Assembly (NCBI GenBank): GCA_028278135.1
Contig: JANQEW010000029.1
Coordinates: forward strand, 186,001 to 250,000
From: Rhodospirillales bacterium
Lineage (GTDB): Bacteria; Pseudomonadota; Alphaproteobacteria; Rhodospirillales; Rhodospirillaceae
DNA length: 64,000 bases
Reading direction: 5' to 3'
Made by a program: the position numbers and the translations under genes. Positions 8,570-16,984 of this stretch are shown here, piece by piece. The notes beneath the pieces were generated by a model. It was not told where the DNA came from. It saw only the letters and a program-made list of their open reading frames with translations, and did not search any database. Positions within the stretch are counted from its first letter, which is position 1, and the number at the start of each line of letters is the position of its first letter.

Positions 8570-8977
8570 ATGCTTTCTGTGCTATGGACAGCGCTCACAG
8601 TCAGTGTAGGTGCCTCAAGTGTCGGGGCCTCAGAGACTGTCATTCCGCACGATACTGCCGTTTTCCGTTGGCTTGACAAGGTGGCCGGACGGGTTGTGAC
8701 TATTGAAGCTCCTGTCGGACAGACTTTTCATATTGCAGGCAGTACGCTCCGATTCCTCGTCCATACCTGTCTCACACACCATCGCACTGAAACACCAGAA
8801 AGTGCTGCCTTTCTGGAGATATGGGAAGGCAAACAAGCGGAACATGCTGTTGATGTTGTTTTCCGAGGGTGGATGTTTGCCTCTCGTCCGGCGTTCTCTG
8901 CCATGGAACACCCAATTTACGATGGGTGGCTTCTGACATGTCAGAAGCATGCCGGCCGCAGATTCTCGTCATTCTGA
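8570..8977 (+). CDS. DUF2155 secreted protein
   Basis: Protein of 135 residues with an N-terminal signal peptide ending near residue 20 (GASSVGAS-like cleavage region) and a DUF2155 domain. Conserved stretches are RWLDKVAGRVVTIEAPVGQ, a central CLTHHRTETPESAAFLEIWEG and the C-terminal VFRGWMFASRPAFSAMEHPIYDGWLLTC. The paired cysteines may form a disulfide in the periplasm. The function is unknown; the family is almost confined to alphaproteobacteria and is linked with mlaD/NDUFA12 genes, as here. Its last nine bases overlap the convergent aroQ gene. Confidence 0.85.
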   Translation: MLSVLWTALTVSVGASSVGASETVIPHDTAVFRWLDKVAGRVVTIEAPVGQTFHIAGSTLRFLVHTCLTHHRTETPESAAFLEIWEGKQAEHAVDVVFRGWMFASRPAFSAMEHPIYDGWLLTCQKHAGRRFSSF

Positions 8978-9472
8978 CCTTTCCGCCCGCCCCGCAGGCG
9001 CTCTGTGATGCGCCTGCTCTTCACGTAAGATCATTGTTTTTTTAAGCAATTCACCCATAGCTGTTAGTGCTAGGCGATAACCATACCCGCCAAGTCCTGC
9101 GATCAGACCAGAGGCGGTCGGTGTGACATAGGAATGCTGGCGGAATGCCTCACGGGCATAAATATTAGAGAGATGTACTTCTAATATAGGTTGTTTGTTG
9201 AGTAAAAGGGCGTCTAGAAGAGCCACAGAGGTATGCGTATAGGCGCCTGCATTAATGATGAGACCAGAGGCCTTGCGACTCGCTTCCTGAATCCAGCTGA
9301 CCAACTCGCCCTCGTAGTTGCTCTGCCGGAAGTCAACCATAAGATCCAGAACTGCAGCATGGCGGTGACAATCTTTCTCGATGTCAGCGAGGGTCTCATA
9401 ACCGTAGAGAGATGGCTGACGCGTACCCAACATGTTAAGGTTCGGTCCATTGAGAATGAAAATAATGCTCAT
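8969..9472 (-). CDS. aroQ: 3-dehydroquinate dehydratase, type II
   Basis: Type II dehydroquinase of 167 residues, third step of the shikimate pathway. The signature LNGPNLNMLGTRQPSLYG at the N-terminus contains the catalytic Arg and Tyr. Also visible are RQSNYEGELV, the substrate-binding INAGAYTHTSVAL and VHLSNIYAREAFRQHSY with the catalytic His. The C-terminus is about 15 residues longer than usual and basic. In most alphaproteobacteria aroQ is followed by accB-accC; here the gene ends inside a convergent DUF2155 gene, so that linkage is lost. Confidence 0.95.
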   Translation of the reverse strand: MSIIFILNGPNLNMLGTRQPSLYGYETLADIEKDCHRHAAVLDLMVDFRQSNYEGELVSWIQEASRKASGLIINAGAYTHTSVALLDALLLNKQPILEVHLSNIYAREAFRQHSYVTPTASGLIAGLGGYGYRLALTAMGELLKKTMILREEQAHHRAPAGRAERSE

Positions 9473-9828
9473 CAGAGTGACCCTTTGATAGACAATCTCT
9501 GTAAACTGCTGTTATCCGGCCTAACCAAGAGCATAGTCTTTGGACCCCAGGTCTTCGAACACCAGACACGAGGAGGATTTTCTTGCGCTGGGGAACGTTT
9601 CCATGGGCGACCTAGGCACTGCTGCCCAGGAGGCCGGTAACCGGCGCTTCTCGCTTTGAGACACGCTACTCAGAGATCCTCTCATGGCGAAGAGCACAGC
9701 TGCTTTTGGACAGAGATGGCCTTTTTGTCCTCTCTGGGATGTTGTATGAATGCTATTCGTTGTATATAGTATATCATTATTATATTATAGATTAAGAATT
9801 CTCTAAGAATCATCATGGTGGTATAGTC
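9473..9828. other. Spacer between divergent aroQ and cupin genes
   Basis: About 356 bases with no supportable gene. It must hold the promoters of aroQ (leftward) and the cupin gene (rightward); the last 80 bases before the cupin are strongly AT-rich (repeated TATAT/TTATTATATTATAG), as expected for a promoter. A short GC-rich palindrome (GCCGGTAACCGGC, around 9632-9644) could form a hairpin. I found no match to a known RNA gene. Confidence 0.4.
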
Positions 9829-10095
9829 ATGAAAAAAATCAAGCTTGAGAAGCCAACAGCAGAACAAGTTGATGCGATGACTCGCGAGCCGACATGGTCA
9901 GCTGGGACCAGTGCGTTTGACTGGGAGTACGACAGCATGGAAACCTGCTACGTCGTCAAAGGTGATATCCGTGTCACGACCCTTGAAGGGGAAGTGGTAG
10001 AGATCGGCCCTGGGGATTTAGTGACATTCCCGCAAGGGCTTCGCTGCCGGTGGGAAATTCGTGCTCCTGTTCTTAAACATTATAGGCTCGGTTAA
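9829..10095 (+). CDS. Small cupin-domain protein (DUF861/EutQ-like)
   Basis: Single-domain cupin of 88 residues. The pattern ETCYVVKGDIRVTT, GPGDLVTFPQGLRCRWEI and a C-terminal KHYRLG fits the cupin_3 (DUF861) family of small beta-barrel proteins. The canonical metal-binding histidines of cupin motif 1 are absent (T-C-Y in their place), as in many DUF861 members, so an enzymatic role cannot be inferred. It is preceded by an AT-rich promoter-like region and followed by about 106 bases before an alpha/beta hydrolase. The substrate is unknown. Confidence 0.8.
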   Translation: MKKIKLEKPTAEQVDAMTREPTWSAGTSAFDWEYDSMETCYVVKGDIRVTTLEGEVVEIGPGDLVTFPQGLRCRWEIRAPVLKHYRLG

Positions 10096-10201
10096 CCGGC
10101 CTCACTATTCACTACGACACGACGTATACCGTGATGTTGAGAACGGTCCCGTCACGCCATCAAATGGTGTATTTTCGTATTAGTAGCACAGGGAAGATAA
10201 C

Positions 10202-11053
10202 ATGGAATGGAGCCAACGTTTCTTTCTAGGGCTAGGAAAAACGGGCTTTCACAGAGTCGCCTATACACAGTGGGGGGAAGGGCATAACAAGCCTGTGCTG
10301 CTCTGTGTGCATGGTTTGAGTCGTAACGGGCATGATTTTGATGACCTTGCCTTCGCCATGTCCGACCGCTGGCGAGTCTTCTGTCCGGATATGATCGGCG
10401 GCGGCAACAGTGACTGCCTAACGGATTTGTCTGGGTATAGCGAGGCGCAGTACATCAATGACTGCGTTGCTCTCATAGCCCGTAGCGGTGCGGCGTTAGT
10501 AGACTGGCTGGGTACGTCTATGGGAGGTGTGATTGGTATGAGGCTGGCAGCCCAGAGGAATACTCCCATACGTCGCCTGGTTCTGAACGACGTTGGGCCC
10601 TTTGTTCCAAGGAAAGGATTAGAACGTATAAAAAAGTACGTCAGTAAAATGCCAATTTTTCCTGATTTAGTTTCTGCTGAAATATATTTTCACAAGACAA
10701 ATGCGCCATTTATAGGCAATATAAGTAATAAAAATTGGAAAAAATTGACAAAAAATCTCACTAAACCCAATCCAGACGGCAGAGGTTATGTGCTACACTA
10801 CGATCCAGGGATTTTTCATCCATTTTCCGCGCATAGAGACATGGATCTCTGGAACGTATGGGATGCTATCCGCTGCCCTGTGCTGACTCTGCGGGGAGAA
10901 ACGTCTGACGTGCTCACTGTTGAAACAACTGAACAGATGAAGAGACGTGGCCCTCAGTCCACTGTCGTAGAGATTCCTGACTGTGGTCATGCCCCGTCCC
11001 TCATGGAAAGCAGCCAGATTGGGATTATTCGCACTTTCTTAACAGCTGAGTAA
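10202..11053 (+). CDS. Alpha/beta hydrolase (unknown substrate)
   Basis: Alpha/beta-hydrolase-fold enzyme of 283 residues. The oxyanion region is CVHGLSRNGHDFD (about 36-48), the nucleophile elbow GTSMGG carries the catalytic Ser (about 104), and the C-terminal DCGHAPSLME supplies the catalytic His; the acid is probably the Asp in GETSDVLTVE. The substrate cannot be read from this. The lid region (10620-10760) is extremely AT-rich: I counted 15 G/C in the 60 bases at 10681-10740 against 36 of 60 at 10861-10920. It may be co-transcribed with thpR, whose likely start is 43 bases downstream. Confidence 0.85.
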   Translation: MEWSQRFFLGLGKTGFHRVAYTQWGEGHNKPVLLCVHGLSRNGHDFDDLAFAMSDRWRVFCPDMIGGGNSDCLTDLSGYSEAQYINDCVALIARSGAALVDWLGTSMGGVIGMRLAAQRNTPIRRLVLNDVGPFVPRKGLERIKKYVSKMPIFPDLVSAEIYFHKTNAPFIGNISNKNWKKLTKNLTKPNPDGRGYVLHYDPGIFHPFSAHRDMDLWNVWDAIRCPVLTLRGETSDVLTVETTEQMKRRGPQSTVVEIPDCGHAPSLMESSQIGIIRTFLTAE

Positions 11054-11095
11054 TTTCATGACTTGTTTCATGCCAGGTCCAGACGGATAGGTCTC

Positions 11096-11698
11096 ATGAT
11101 ACGTCTGTTTGTTGGCCTCACTCTGCCTTTGTCAGTTCGTGATCAGCTACATGCCCTGATGATCGGTATTCCAGGTGCACGTTGGATTGCGCCACAGTCT
11201 TACCATATTACCCTGCGCTTCATTGGTAATATCAGCGAGAATGACGCGGATGATCTCCATACGGCCTGCGCTGCGATACAGGCTGCGCCGTTCCCTCTTG
11301 AAATCGCTGGTACTGGAGCTTTCAGTAAAGGGCAGCGTGTCCATAGCCTGTGGGCTGGACTGAAGCACACGCCGCTCCTTTTCGCCTTGCGAGACAAGGT
11401 GGAACAGGCCGTTGTACGGACACGGACATCACTGAAAACATCAGTCGTCACAACACGTCGCTACGCACCCCACATCACATTGGCGCGTCTTGACTGCGCG
11501 CCGATCACAAGAGTGCAGCAATTTCTCACGGCAAGCCACTTGTTCCGTGCTGGTCCTTTTAGGGTGGACCGTTTCATCCTTTTTGCCAGTCACTTCTCCC
11601 GTGATGGAGTCTTCTACGAACCCATCGCTGATTATCCGCTGAAGAAAGTTGGTGTAACAAGGGGAATATGTATACCTGAGGTTAATATCAGATTGTAA
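11096..11698 (+). CDS. thpR: RNA 2',3'-cyclic phosphodiesterase (2'-5' RNA ligase family)
   Basis: ThpR/LigT protein of about 200 residues of the 2H phosphoesterase superfamily, which opens 2',3'-cyclic phosphates on RNA ends. The N-terminus MIRLFVGLTLP is characteristic and sets the start at 11096; an in-frame ATG at 11063 would add 11 unconserved residues. The two catalytic H-x-T-x motifs are HITLRF and HITLARL. Other family features are the KGQRVHSLWAGL stretch and the closing FILFASHFSRDG. The biological role in bacteria is not well defined. Confidence 0.9.
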   Translation: MIRLFVGLTLPLSVRDQLHALMIGIPGARWIAPQSYHITLRFIGNISENDADDLHTACAAIQAAPFPLEIAGTGAFSKGQRVHSLWAGLKHTPLLFALRDKVEQAVVRTRTSLKTSVVTTRRYAPHITLARLDCAPITRVQQFLTASHLFRAGPFRVDRFILFASHFSRDGVFYEPIADYPLKKVGVTRGICIPEVNIRL

Positions 11699-11723
11699 AC
11701 TAGTGCGCCTATACGCCACGCGT

Positions 11724-12470
11724 TCACGTCTTGGCCAAGCCATGGTTTGACCGTCCGCCGCATTTTGCCCATAATACCTTTGATGGAATCTCTTCTACTG
11801 CTCGTTCTGCCAGGGAGCCGAGCTGGAAAGGTCCGTAGTCTATTCGAATCAACCTGCTGACAGACCAGCCACATGCTTCCATCACACGTCGTATTTCACG
11901 ATTCCGGCCTTCACGGAGTGAGACTGTCAACCAGGCATGACTCCCCTGCACACTATCTAGTTCTGCGTGCACTGGACCGTAGGTTACACCGTTGAGAACC
12001 GTCTTGTGAGACAGGCGCTTTAAAGACAAAGAATCTACTTTTCCATGAATACGCACACGATAACGCCGTACCCAGCGGTTTTCTGGCAGTTCCAGCTGGC
12101 GCGCAAAGGAGCCATTATTGGTCAACAGTAAAAGGCCCTCAGATGTAAGGTCGAGCCGGCCGATAGACACCACGCGTGGGAAAGCCGCCGGCAATGTCGC
12201 AAAGACAGTCTGCCGTCCCTGAGGATCATGGTGTGTGACGACTAGTCCACGCGGCTTGTGGTAACGCCACAGACGGGTAGGCATGGGAATAATTTTCCTG
12301 ATTGTTTTATCAATAGATACAATATCTTTTAAGGTAATTTTACTAGACGGAGTCGTGAGGGTGTGTCCATTAACTTTCACACGGCCCGTGAGAATCAGCT
12401 TTTCAGCCTTGCGTCGTGAACAGAGACCAGCGCGGGCCAGAACTTTGGCGACTCGTTGTTCGGCTTGCAT
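11724..12470 (-). CDS. rluB: 23S rRNA pseudouridine synthase, RluB/RsuA family
   Basis: Pseudouridine synthase of about 248 residues from the ATG at 12470, which has GGAGAGG upstream. An N-terminal S4 RNA-binding domain (RVAKVLARAGLCSRRKAEKLI) is followed by the RsuA/RluB/E/F catalytic domain with the active-site Asp in GRLDLTSEGLLLLTNNG. LREGRNREIRRVMEACG and VSRLIRIDYGPF complete the family pattern. RluB modifies U2605 of E. coli 23S rRNA; RluE/F cannot be excluded by motif alone, but RluB is the usual alphaproteobacterial member. It is divergent from the tmRNA gene. Confidence 0.88.
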   Translation of the reverse strand: MQAEQRVAKVLARAGLCSRRKAEKLILTGRVKVNGHTLTTPSSKITLKDIVSIDKTIRKIIPMPTRLWRYHKPRGLVVTHHDPQGRQTVFATLPAAFPRVVSIGRLDLTSEGLLLLTNNGSFARQLELPENRWVRRYRVRIHGKVDSLSLKRLSHKTVLNGVTYGPVHAELDSVQGSHAWLTVSLREGRNREIRRVMEACGWSVSRLIRIDYGPFQLGSLAERAVEEIPSKVLWAKCGGRSNHGLAKT

Positions 12471-12664
12471 GTCGGGGGCCTCTCCTTCTCCTCTGGCATG
12501 CTGTATGCTTGTCTGTGGCGTCCACATTCACACGAACTAACACTATACAAGTGGCATGCGATACTCAGCTTTCCCTGTGTGACAGGTTTCCCCTCTGTAC
12601 TCAGTTTTATAGTTTCGCTTCTCAAGACGTCTCTTTTGAGCTTATACTAGACAAGTTGGCGTTT

Positions 12665-12960
12665 TGCTAACAATGGTGCTAAATCCCGTGTGGCATAAGC
12701 GTGACGGACCCGGGGGCGGTACCCGGCGTCTCCACCACTTGCGGAGCTCATGCCAGGGCGATGGGGACGAAGTAGGATTGACGTGCGTGGTAAAGACATG
12801 GAGTGCACTCGGCATGGTTCCACCGTCACCGGGCCAACTTACAAGTGCCAACGATAATAAAATGGCGCTCGCTGCCTAAGAACTAGGTAAGCGCGGTCTG
12901 GGGGGCACCGGGCAACAGAAGCCCTCCACTGCGCCGTGAAAACAGGCCAGTGTCAGTGTA
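12665..12960 (+). ncRNA. ssrA: Transfer-messenger RNA, circularly permuted two-piece form (ends approximate)
   Basis: The acceptor piece comes first: a T-arm-like GACCCGGGGGCGGTACCC is followed by GGCGTCTCCACCA ending in encoded CCA at 12737. After a spacer of about 25 bases the coding piece starts at 12763 with GGGGACGAAGTAGGATTGAC. GGGGACG pairs perfectly with CGTCTCC to make a seven-pair acceptor stem with a G-U wobble at pair three, the alanine identity element. The tag frame lies at 12847-12879 and reads ANDNKMALAA followed by TAA. The acceptor-before-tag order is the alphaproteobacterial permuted form. A TATACT element at 12643-12648 is a candidate -10 box. The outer ends are my estimates. 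The downstream gene encodes SspB, which delivers tagged proteins to ClpXP. Confidence 0.93.
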
Positions 12961-12995
12961 GAGATGGGATAAGAAGTGTAGAGATGGGATAAGAT
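12956..12995. repeat. 20-bp tandem duplication downstream of tmRNA
   Basis: Two adjacent copies of GTGTAGAGATGGGATAAGAA, at 12956-12975 and 12976-12995, differing only at the last base. They lie between the tmRNA gene and sspB and may overlap the processed 3' end of the tmRNA precursor. Confidence 0.95.
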
Positions 12996-13054
12996 AAGGG
13001 AGACCGCAGCCAGGGGATCATTCTCTGGATGCACCACGACTCGTAACAAATGGA

Positions 13055-13573
13055 ATGTTACCTGTGGCGGATGGAATATACAAATTGCATTATGAGAAAA
13101 TAGTAGAAGACGCACTGCGGCGTGTTGTACGAGAGGTTTTGGCCATTACTGAACAGCAGGGCCTACCGGGCCTCCACCATTTTTACATTACGTTTCGCAC
13201 CTGTTATCCAGGTGTTGTCATCGCCCATCATCTGTTAGAACGTTATCCTGAGGAAATGACCATCGTCCTGCAGAACCAGTTTTGGGGCCTTGAAGTGGGT
13301 GAAGCGAGCTTCACCGTGACATTGTCATTCAACAGACTGAATGAGAGGTTGCAGGTGCCGTTCGCTGCCATCACCGCCTTTGCGGATCCCTCGGCAAAAT
13401 TTGGGCTACAGTTCACTGTTGAGAGTAGCCAGGAACCTTTATCCCCGGCGCTAGAGGAGCCCAGGGACAATGCCCAAATCTTGCTCGGGAAGAGTGGTGT
13501 TGAGCAGAGCAAGGAGGATTGGGAGAAAATGGGTAACGTTATCGCTCTTGATGCGTTTCGTAAAAAAAAATAA
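13055..13573 (+). CDS. sspB: ClpXP adaptor / stringent starvation protein B homologue (SspB-alpha)
   Basis: SspB-family protein of 172 residues. The folded domain (about 14-115) has HHFYITFRT, GVVIAHHLLERYPEEMTIVLQNQFWGL and the beta-strand pattern expected for the ssrA-tag-binding fold. A flexible acidic linker follows, and the basic tail VIALDAFRKKK is the ClpX-binding module typical of alphaproteobacterial SspB. It tethers ssrA-tagged proteins to ClpXP for degradation. The neighbouring tmRNA gene encodes the tag itself, so substrate tag and adaptor are adjacent. The ATG at 13055 has only a weak ribosome binding site; no better start is visible. Confidence 0.9.
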   Translation: MLPVADGIYKLHYEKIVEDALRRVVREVLAITEQQGLPGLHHFYITFRTCYPGVVIAHHLLERYPEEMTIVLQNQFWGLEVGEASFTVTLSFNRLNERLQVPFAAITAFADPSAKFGLQFTVESSQEPLSPALEEPRDNAQILLGKSGVEQSKEDWEKMGNVIALDAFRKKK

Positions 13574-13688
13574 TTTTGTGTGAAGTATTTTATAAGTAAA
13601 ATTTTTAGAAATACATTCTGGCAGTCGTCATAGAGGCATGCATATAGAGGCATGACGAGATATACCCCAGAGAGGAGGGCTTCCGAAC

Positions 13689-15311
13689 ATGATCGATGCC
13701 GCGTTCGCAGAGATTTTTCCGCTGAGCGCAGACAAAACGACCTATGCAAGACTGACCACTGATTACGTGTCCACAGCTCGTTTCAGTGGTCATGACATCT
13801 TGACTGTTGCCCCAGACGGGCTGCGCCTCCTAGCACGTGAAGCGATGCGTCATGTCGCACACTTTCTACGGCCCACACATCTTGCAAAGCTCCGCGCCAT
13901 TGTCGAGGACACAGAAGCCTCCGCTAACGATCGGTTCGTTGCTCTTGAGATGCTCAAAAATGCCAACGTCGCTGCAAGCGGCGTATTGCCCTTGTGCCAG
14001 GACACAGGGACGGCTCTCATCATGGGTAAGAAGGGAAACCGCGTCTTCACAGATGGCAACGACGTTATACACCTTACAAAAGGTGTCGCAGATACATATA
14101 CAAAACAAAATTTACGCTACTCACAAATGGCACCTCTCTCAGTGTATGACGAGATTAATACTGGGAATAATCTGCCTGCCCAGATTGAATTATCTGCTAC
14201 ACATGGCGATCACTACAATTTCCTGTTTATGGCTAAAGGTGGCGGTTCTGCCAATAAAACTTATCTTTACCAGCAGACAAAGGCGATCCTGAATCCCGTG
14301 AGTCTTCTGCAGTTTCTTGAGGAACAAGTGAGAAACATTGGGACAGCGGCCTGTCCACCTTACTATCTGGCCATAGCAATTGGGGGCACATCAGCTGAGT
14401 TATGTCTCAAAACAGTCAAACTAGCCTCTGCCCGCTACCTAGACGGTCTGCCACTCACAGGCTCGCAATATGGCCATGCCTTCCGCGACCAGGAGCTGGA
14501 AGCGCAGGTCCTCGCAATGACTCGCCGAGTAGGGTTAGGAGCACAATTCGGCGGCAAGTACTTCTGTCATGAGGTACGGGTCATTCGCCTTCCGCGTCAC
14601 GGTGCCTCGCTTCCAATCGGCATTGGTGTTTCATGTTCGGCTGATCGGCAGGTTCTGGCAAGAATCGGGGCGGCAGGCATTGAACTTGAACAGCTCGAAA
14701 CGGAGCCAGCGCGATTCTTCCCCGACGTACGGGAGGATAAACTGTCTGAGACACCTGTACACATCAATCTGACAAGGCCTATGGATGAAATCCGCCATGT
14801 TCTTTCCCAGTGTCCTGTTAAGACACGTGTATCACTGAGCGGTCCAATGGTTGTGGCCCGCGATATTGCTCATGCGAGACTGCAGGAAAGGTTAGAGAGA
14901 GGAGGGGAGTTACCTGATTATTTCCGGCAGATGGCTATCTACTATGCCGGTCCAGCGAAGACTCCTGCGGGCGCAGCTTCAGGTTCTTTTGGTCCCACAA
15001 CAGCCGGCCGTATGGACTCGTACGTTGATTCGTTCCAAGCTCACGGCGGTTCAATGGTCATGATTGCCAAGGGCAATCGCTCCCCTGCGGTGAGAGTGGC
15101 TTGCCGCAAGTATGGCGGATTCTATCTTGGCTCCATTGGCGGAGTAGCCGCCCAGCTTGCACAGCAATCTATACGTAAGGTTGAAGTATTAGAATACCCG
15201 GAACTTGGCATGGAAGCGATTTGGCGTATTGAAGTCGAAAACTTCCCTGCCTTTGTCGTCATTGATGACAAAGGCAATGATTTTTTTGCGACTCTCAGCG
15301 CTGCACCATGA
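13689..15311 (+). CDS. Fumarate hydratase, class I (iron-sulfur)
   Basis: Class I fumarase of 540 residues with N- and C-terminal domains in one chain (FumA/FumB type). Candidate 4Fe-4S cysteines are in [16 protein letters not shown] and GVSCSADR. Substrate-binding stretches [21 protein letters not shown] and [26 protein letters not shown] are well preserved. AGGAGG lies upstream of the ATG at 13689. The enzyme hydrates fumarate to malate in the TCA cycle and is oxygen-sensitive. A tandem duplication of about 14 bp lies in the leader (around 13629-13655). The upstream neighbour is sspB. Confidence 0.95.
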   Translation: MIDAAFAEIFPLSADKTTYARLTTDYVSTARFSGHDILTVAPDGLRLLAREAMRHVAHFLRPTHLAKLRAIVEDTEASANDRFVALEMLKNANVAASGVLPLCQDTGTALIMGKKGNRVFTDGNDVIHLTKGVADTYTKQNLRYSQMAPLSVYDEINTGNNLPAQIELSATHGDHYNFLFMAKGGGSANKTYLYQQTKAILNPVSLLQFLEEQVRNIGTAACPPYYLAIAIGGTSAELCLKTVKLASARYLDGLPLTGSQYGHAFRDQELEAQVLAMTRRVGLGAQFGGKYFCHEVRVIRLPRHGASLPIGIGVSCSADRQVLARIGAAGIELEQLETEPARFFPDVREDKLSETPVHINLTRPMDEIRHVLSQCPVKTRVSLSGPMVVARDIAHARLQERLERGGELPDYFRQMAIYYAGPAKTPAGAASGSFGPTTAGRMDSYVDSFQAHGGSMVMIAKGNRSPAVRVACRKYGGFYLGSIGGVAAQLAQQSIRKVEVLEYPELGMEAIWRIEVENFPAFVVIDDKGNDFFATLSAAP

Positions 15312-15352
15312 AAGAAAATTTTCAGGTGGGGATGAGTCTGAGCTCAACCCTT

Positions 15353-15396
15353 CCCATAAACCTATCCCATCCCATAAACCTATCCCATAAACCTAT
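15353..15396. repeat. Three copies of a 13-bp unit between fumarase and proA
   Basis: CCCATAAACCTAT occurs at 15353-15365, 15371-15383 and 15384-15396, the first two separated by an extra CCCAT. It fills the gap between the convergent fumarase and proA genes, where a terminator would be expected; no classic hairpin plus T-run is visible. Confidence 0.95.
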
Positions 15397-15432
15397 GCCA
15401 TGAACCCATCGTAAAAACTATGCTCAGGGGTA

Positions 15433-15448
15433 TCATGGGCTCATGGGC
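15433..15448. repeat. 8-bp tandem duplication across the proA stop codon
   Basis: TCATGGGC occurs twice in direct succession (15433-15440 and 15441-15448). The second copy contains the proA stop codon (15441-15443 on the minus strand), so the last Pro codon and stop are repeated immediately downstream. Confidence 0.9.
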
Positions 15449-16751
15449 GGATCTGACCACTCCCACGAACCTTGTACTTAAAACTGGTCAGCTGTTCCAC
15501 TCCCACTGGGCCCCGCGCATGCAGTTTACCTGTAGAGATCCCAATCTCAGCCCCCATACCAAACTCTCCCCCATCGGCAAATTGCGTTGAAGCATTGTGC
15601 AGAGTGATCGCTGAGTCCACTTTCGTCATGAAACACTCAGCGGCGACAACATCCTCTGTCAGAATCGCGTCGGTATGATGGGAACCGTGTGTGTTAATAT
15701 GGTTTATGGCTTCGTCCAGATCTGCCACTATCTTCACTGATAGAATGGCCTCTAGGTATTCGCTCTTCCAGTCTGCCTCTGTTGCAGCCAGGGCGCGCGA
15801 CTCTAGCGCGAGCGTTTCTGGACAGCCGCGAATTTCACATCCGACCATGATTAGATCGCTCAGAATAGCAGGCAGCATCGCTTTCGCAACAGCCCTGTCG
15901 ACCAAAAGCGTTTCAGTCGCCCCGCAAATGCCTGTGCGTCGCATCTTCGCATTAAGAACAACACTCCGGGCCTTTGTGAGGTCGGCAGCTGTATGAACAT
16001 AAGTGTGGCAGATTCCCTCAAGACTCTGGAACAGAGGAACTTTACTTTCTACCGTAAGGCGCTCTATCAGAGACTTTCCACCACGGGGGACGATAACATC
16101 AATAATACCGACCATGCTCAGCATCATGCCCACCGCTGCCCTGTCAGTTGTCTGTACCATCTGCAGCGCATCGTTTGGCAGACCAGCAGCTGTAAGCCCT
16201 TCGGCCAAGCAGTCCATGATAGCTTGCGAGGAGTAAAAACTTTCAGAGCCACACCTCAAAAGAGCAGCATTACCTGCTTTCAGGCACAATCCCCCCGCAT
16301 CGGCAGTGACATTGGGGCGCGACTCATAGATGATACCAATCACACCCAGAGGAACCCGGACCTTGCTGATTCGCAGGCCATTGGGGCGCGTCCATTCTCC
16401 CAAAACGCTTCCGATGGGGTCTGGAAGAGCGGCGATGGCCTCAAGCCCCTGCGCCATGCCTTCGATGCGCGCTTCATTGAGCCACAGTCTATCGCGCATG
16501 GACTGTGAAAGTTCTTTTGCTGCTTCCATATCTTCTATATTTTTAAATGTAATATTGGCCGATCTTGAACGCAATACACGTGCTGCTACCGTTAAAGCCT
16601 GGTCTTTAGCGGTTCGCTGTGTTTGTGCCAGGATTAGAGCAGCATTCCTGGCGCGATTTCCCATGGCGACCATCGTAGTAGCCATCGCATGAGTACCAAA
16701 ATCCTCGCCCGTTGCAGCAGCGGGATCGGCAGGAAAAACACTGACCGGCAT
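15441..16751 (-). CDS. proA: Gamma-glutamyl phosphate reductase
   Basis: ProA of 436 residues, second step of proline synthesis, reducing glutamyl-5-phosphate with NADPH. The catalytic cysteine is in [16 protein letters not shown]. Other family blocks are [44 protein letters not shown], and the C-terminal [27 protein letters not shown]. The N-terminus is about 15-20 residues longer than many homologues, so the true start may be an internal ATG near residue 23. No proB (glutamate 5-kinase) is adjacent, although proB-proA clustering is common. Confidence 0.95.
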   Translation of the reverse strand: MPVSVFPADPAAATGEDFGTHAMATTMVAMGNRARNAALILAQTQRTAKDQALTVAARVLRSRSANITFKNIEDMEAAKELSQSMRDRLWLNEARIEGMAQGLEAIAALPDPIGSVLGEWTRPNGLRISKVRVPLGVIGIIYESRPNVTADAGGLCLKAGNAALLRCGSESFYSSQAIMDCLAEGLTAAGLPNDALQMVQTTDRAAVGMMLSMVGIIDVIVPRGGKSLIERLTVESKVPLFQSLEGICHTYVHTAADLTKARSVVLNAKMRRTGICGATETLLVDRAVAKAMLPAILSDLIMVGCEIRGCPETLALESRALAATEADWKSEYLEAILSVKIVADLDEAINHINTHGSHHTDAILTEDVVAAECFMTKVDSAITLHNASTQFADGGEFGMGAEIGISTGKLHARGPVGVEQLTSFKYKVRGSGQIRP

Positions 16752-16984
16752 TCTGTATTCCTTAGGCTTAGGTCTTCCTGATCATCGACAATACCTGAGG
16801 GTAGCGGAGAAAACAGCCCAACGCTATAGAGATTTCAGAAATTCTAGCCTGGGGTCCTATCGCTATAGAGCCTGATCGTCTGCTCAGCGATACAGGACGC
16901 TTATAAGAGCACCCCAAGGGGGTTGAAATCCATCAATGCATTCTGGCACCTTTCTCTGATGTTTTTGCGGCCAGCTACCACGAC

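Noticed and set aside
9233..9640. 135-codon plus-strand frame opposite aroQ
   Set aside because: Most of it is antisense to the conserved aroQ coding sequence; the rest has no recognisable pattern.
12395..13115. Several open frames of 60-85 codons on both strands
   Set aside because: They overlap the tmRNA gene or rluB, share no family pattern, and the RNA features explain the sequence better.
15353..15396. CRISPR-like array
   Set aside because: Units are 13 bp, nearly contiguous, without unique spacers and with no cas genes nearby.
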